This document shows, piece by piece, positions 61,741 through 64,000 of a stretch of 64,000 nucleotides of DNA. Below the pieces are notes generated by a model. The model saw only the letters and a program-made list of their open reading frames with translations, made no database searches and had not been told where the DNA came from. Origin of the DNA: Aequorivita sublithincola DSM 14238 (GTDB lineage Bacteria; Bacteroidota; Bacteroidia; Flavobacteriales; Flavobacteriaceae); NCBI RefSeq assembly GCF_000265385.1, contig NC_018013.1, positions 957,001 to 1,021,000 on the forward strand, written 5' to 3'. Each line of letters begins with the position of its first letter. The stretch's first letter is position 1. Both the position numbers and the translations under genes were made by a program.

Positions 61741-64000
61741 ATGAATATTAAGAAGGTGTTAGTTGCCAATCGCGGCGAAATTGCAATACGGGTTTTACGT
61801 GCCTGTGCAGAAATTAATTTAAAAACAGTCGCCATTTATACCTATGAAGACCGCTATTCGCAACATCGATACAAGGCAGATGAATCCTACCAAATAGGTG
61901 AAAACGACCAACCTTTAAAACCGTATTTAGATGGCAACGCAATCATTGCTTTGGCAAAATCGAAAAATGTAGATGCCATACATCCTGGATATGGATTTTT
62001 ATCTGAAAACTCAGAATTTGCTCGAAATTGTGCCAAAAACGGAATCATTTTTATAGGCCCAGACCCAAAAGTAATGGATTCTCTTGGCGATAAAATTACT
62101 GCGAAAAAGATTGCTGAAAAATGCAATGTTCCTATTATAAAAAGTAACACCAAAAAACTTGATGATTTAAAAATCGCCCTTTCTGAAGCTAAAACTATTG
62201 GTTATCCTTTAATGCTCAAAGCAGCTTCAGGTGGCGGCGGACGCGGAATGCGAATCATAAGAACCGCAGATGATCTTAAAAATAATTTTGAATCTGCACG
62301 AAGTGAATCCCTCAACGCATTTGGCGATGACACTATGTTTTTAGAAAAATATGTGGAAGATCCAAAACATTTGGAAGTTCAGATTGTAGCAGATAATCAC
62401 GGTAATATTCGTCATTTATTTGAGCGGGATTGTTCAGTACAACGCCGCCACCAAAAAGTGGTTGAAGTTGCACCATCTTTTAATGTTTCTAAAAAAGTAA
62501 AAGAAGAACTTTATAAATACGCCATCCAAATTGCTGAAGAAGTGCAATATAACAATGTTGGAACGGTAGAATTTTTAGTTGATAAGGAAGATAATGTATT
62601 CTTCATCGAAGTAAACCCTCGAATACAAGTTGAACACACCGTTACCGAAATGGTAACGGGAATTGACCTTATAAAAACCCAGATTTTTGTAGCGGGAGGC
62701 TATAAACTTTCAGACAGACAGATAAAAATTTACGATCAGGATACACTCGCTACTTACGGTTTTGCAATGCAATGTCGCTTAACTACGGAAGACCCTGAAA
62801 ATAATTTCACACCAGATTACGGTACTATTACTACATATCGAAGCGCTTCGGGAATGGGGATTAGATTAGATGAAGGTAGTATTTATCAGTCTTACAGCGT
62901 TAGTCCTTTTTTCGATTCTATGCTTGTAAAAGTTTCGGCTCACGGTCGCACTTTAGACGGCGCCGTTCGAAAAATGGTTCGTGCTTTAAGGGAGTTTCGT
63001 ATTCGGGGCGTAAAAACCAATATCCATTTTCTTCACAATGTTATTACGAATGAAACCTTTAGAGATGGAAAGGCTACCGTTAATTTTATAGCGAATACCC
63101 CATCTTTATTTGACATAAAACTTCCGCAGGATAGAACTTCAAAAATTGTAAATTATTTAGGTGAAGTAATTGTAAACGGAAATCCAGACGTAAAAACATT
63201 CGACAAAAATAAAATCTTTAGAACCCCTAAAATTCCAAAGTTCGATGTAGACTCAAAATATCCGAAAGGCACAAAAGATCTCTTAACCGAATTGGGCCCA
63301 GAAAAGTTCTGCGCGTGGCTTAAGGATGAAAAAAAGATTCACTATACAGATACAACCATCCGTGATGCCCATCAATCACTACTCGCAACAAGAATGCGAA
63401 CTTATGATATGCTTGAGGTCGCTGAAAGTTTCGCCAAAAACCATCCCAATACTTTTAGTATAGAAATGTGGGGCGGTGCCACTTTTGACGTTTGTATGCG
63501 TTTCTTAAACGAAAGTCCTTGGACGCGTTTACGTGAGCTTCGCAAGTTAATGCCGAACATACTTTTCCAGATGTTAATTCGTGGTTCCAATGGTGTTGGC
63601 TACAAAGCATATCCCGATAATTTAATTGAAAAATTTATTGAAACTTCATGGGAAAATGGAATTGATATTTTCAGAATATTCGATTCATTAAACTGGGTAA
63701 AAGCAATGGAACCAAGTATCAATTACGTTCGCAACAAAACAGGCGGGATTGCTGAAGTTGCAATCAGCTACACAGGAGATATACTTGATCCAAAGGAAAC
63801 TAAATACACTTTAAAGTATTACACCCAACTAGCAAAAGATCTCGAAAACGCAGGCGCACATATGATTGCCATTAAAGATATGGCAGGTCTATTGAAACCT
63901 TACGCTGCTTCAGAGTTAGTTTTAGCATTGAAGGATACGGTTAAAATTCCTTTACACCTTCATACACACGATACTTCTTCAATTCAATCTGCTACTTATT
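61741..64000 (+). CDS. pyc: Pyruvate carboxylase, C-terminus cut by window edge
   Basis: The frame is open from ATG 61741 to the window end, 753 residues of an enzyme normally about 1150. The biotin carboxylase domain (1-450) has VLVANRGEIAIRVLRA, KAASGGGGRGMRI as ATP loop and FIEVNPRIQVEHTVTE. The carboxyltransferase domain follows with IRDAHQSLLATRMRT and EMWGGATFDVCMRFL, then FDSLNWVKAM and LHLHTHDT for metal binding. The biotin carrier domain lies beyond the edge. It makes oxaloacetate from pyruvate and bicarbonate to refill the TCA cycle. Confidence 0.93.
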   Translation, partial: MNIKKVLVANRGEIAIRVLRACAEINLKTVAIYTYEDRYSQHRYKADESYQIGENDQPLKPYLDGNAIIALAKSKNVDAIHPGYGFLSENSEFARNCAKNGIIFIGPDPKVMDSLGDKITAKKIAEKCNVPIIKSNTKKLDDLKIALSEAKTIGYPLMLKAASGGGGRGMRIIRTADDLKNNFESARSESLNAFGDDTMFLEKYVEDPKHLEVQIVADNHGNIRHLFERDCSVQRRHQKVVEVAPSFNVSKKVKEELYKYAIQIAEEVQYNNVGTVEFLVDKEDNVFFIEVNPRIQVEHTVTEMVTGIDLIKTQIFVAGGYKLSDRQIKIYDQDTLATYGFAMQCRLTTEDPENNFTPDYGTITTYRSASGMGIRLDEGSIYQSYSVSPFFDSMLVKVSAHGRTLDGAVRKMVRALREFRIRGVKTNIHFLHNVITNETFRDGKATVNFIANTPSLFDIKLPQDRTSKIVNYLGEVIVNGNPDVKTFDKNKIFRTPKIPKFDVDSKYPKGTKDLLTELGPEKFCAWLKDEKKIHYTDTTIRDAHQSLLATRMRTYDMLEVAESFAKNHPNTFSIEMWGGATFDVCMRFLNESPWTRLRELRKLMPNILFQMLIRGSNGVGYKAYPDNLIEKFIETSWENGIDIFRIFDSLNWVKAMEPSINYVRNKTGGIAEVAISYTGDILDPKETKYTLKYYTQLAKDLENAGAHMIAIKDMAGLLKPYAASELVLALKDTVKIPLHLHTHDTSSIQSATY

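Overview
The window comes from a low-GC member of the Bacteroidota, almost certainly a flavobacterium (Flavobacteriaceae). The evidence is type IX secretion (T9SS) C-terminal sorting domains, lipoprotein signals, promoter boxes of the TTG-N19-TAnnTTTG type, a DUF2723 membrane glycosyltransferase, GH92 glycosidases, and above all a complete-looking flexirubin (aryl-polyene/dialkylresorcinol pigment) gene cluster.

Region 1 (1-23476) is the pigment cluster. About 26 minus-strand genes, many sharing 1-4 bp at their junctions, run from an ammonia-lyase (22131) down to a glycosyltransferase cut by the left window edge. The ammonia-lyase would make the aryl starter. Two acyl carrier proteins, three active ketosynthases, a chain-length-factor-like partner, a half-size ketosynthase-fold protein, a FabG reductase and three hotdog dehydratase-like proteins would build the polyene. 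DarA and DarB would make the dialkylresorcinol. An O-methyltransferase and a divergent halogenase-like flavoenzyme (22232-23476) would decorate the ring. A BtrH-like protein and an LpxL-like acyltransferase are the two candidates for forming the ester. An ABC-2 exporter, a LolA-like carrier and a lipoprotein would move the product to the outer membrane.

Region 2 (23473-34441) holds two secreted proteins of unknown function and a hicAB toxin-antitoxin pair. Next is a 250-bp hairpin- and repeat-rich stretch beside tRNA-Gln(UUG), in which the tRNA terminator is duplicated. A DUF2723 glycosyltransferase, a second polysaccharide deacetylase with heptamer repeats in its coding sequence, a surface protein, a thioredoxin-fold protein lacking the CxxC motif, and a metallophosphoesterase follow.

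Region 3 (34509-45482) looks like a small N-glycan salvage locus: a T9SS surface protein, a membrane-anchored AraC-type regulator, two GH92 alpha-mannosidases, a glycosylasparaginase and a FucP-type sugar transporter. No SusC/SusD pair is present.

Region 4 (45541-48713) is a two-component system. The kinase gene is interrupted by one in-frame TAG just after its phospho-acceptor histidine. It is followed by a LytTR response regulator, a 21-bp-period direct repeat that fits a LytTR operator, and a small SMR-like membrane protein.

Region 5 (48823-53411) is a cyanophycin module: synthetase, divergent cyanophycinase, and an isoaspartyl peptidase. Together they could make the Asp-Arg storage polymer and return it to free amino acids.

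Region 6 (53417-64000) holds a lipoprotein, an outer-membrane barrel, DNA polymerase I, a lipocalin-like lipoprotein, a T9SS-sorted repeat protein, an uncharacterised protein with kinase-like motifs, and the first two thirds of pyruvate carboxylase, cut by the right edge.

The only gene-free stretch above 300 bases is 26654-27176, which is described in its own entries. No CRISPR array, insertion sequence, rRNA or recognisable riboswitch was seen.
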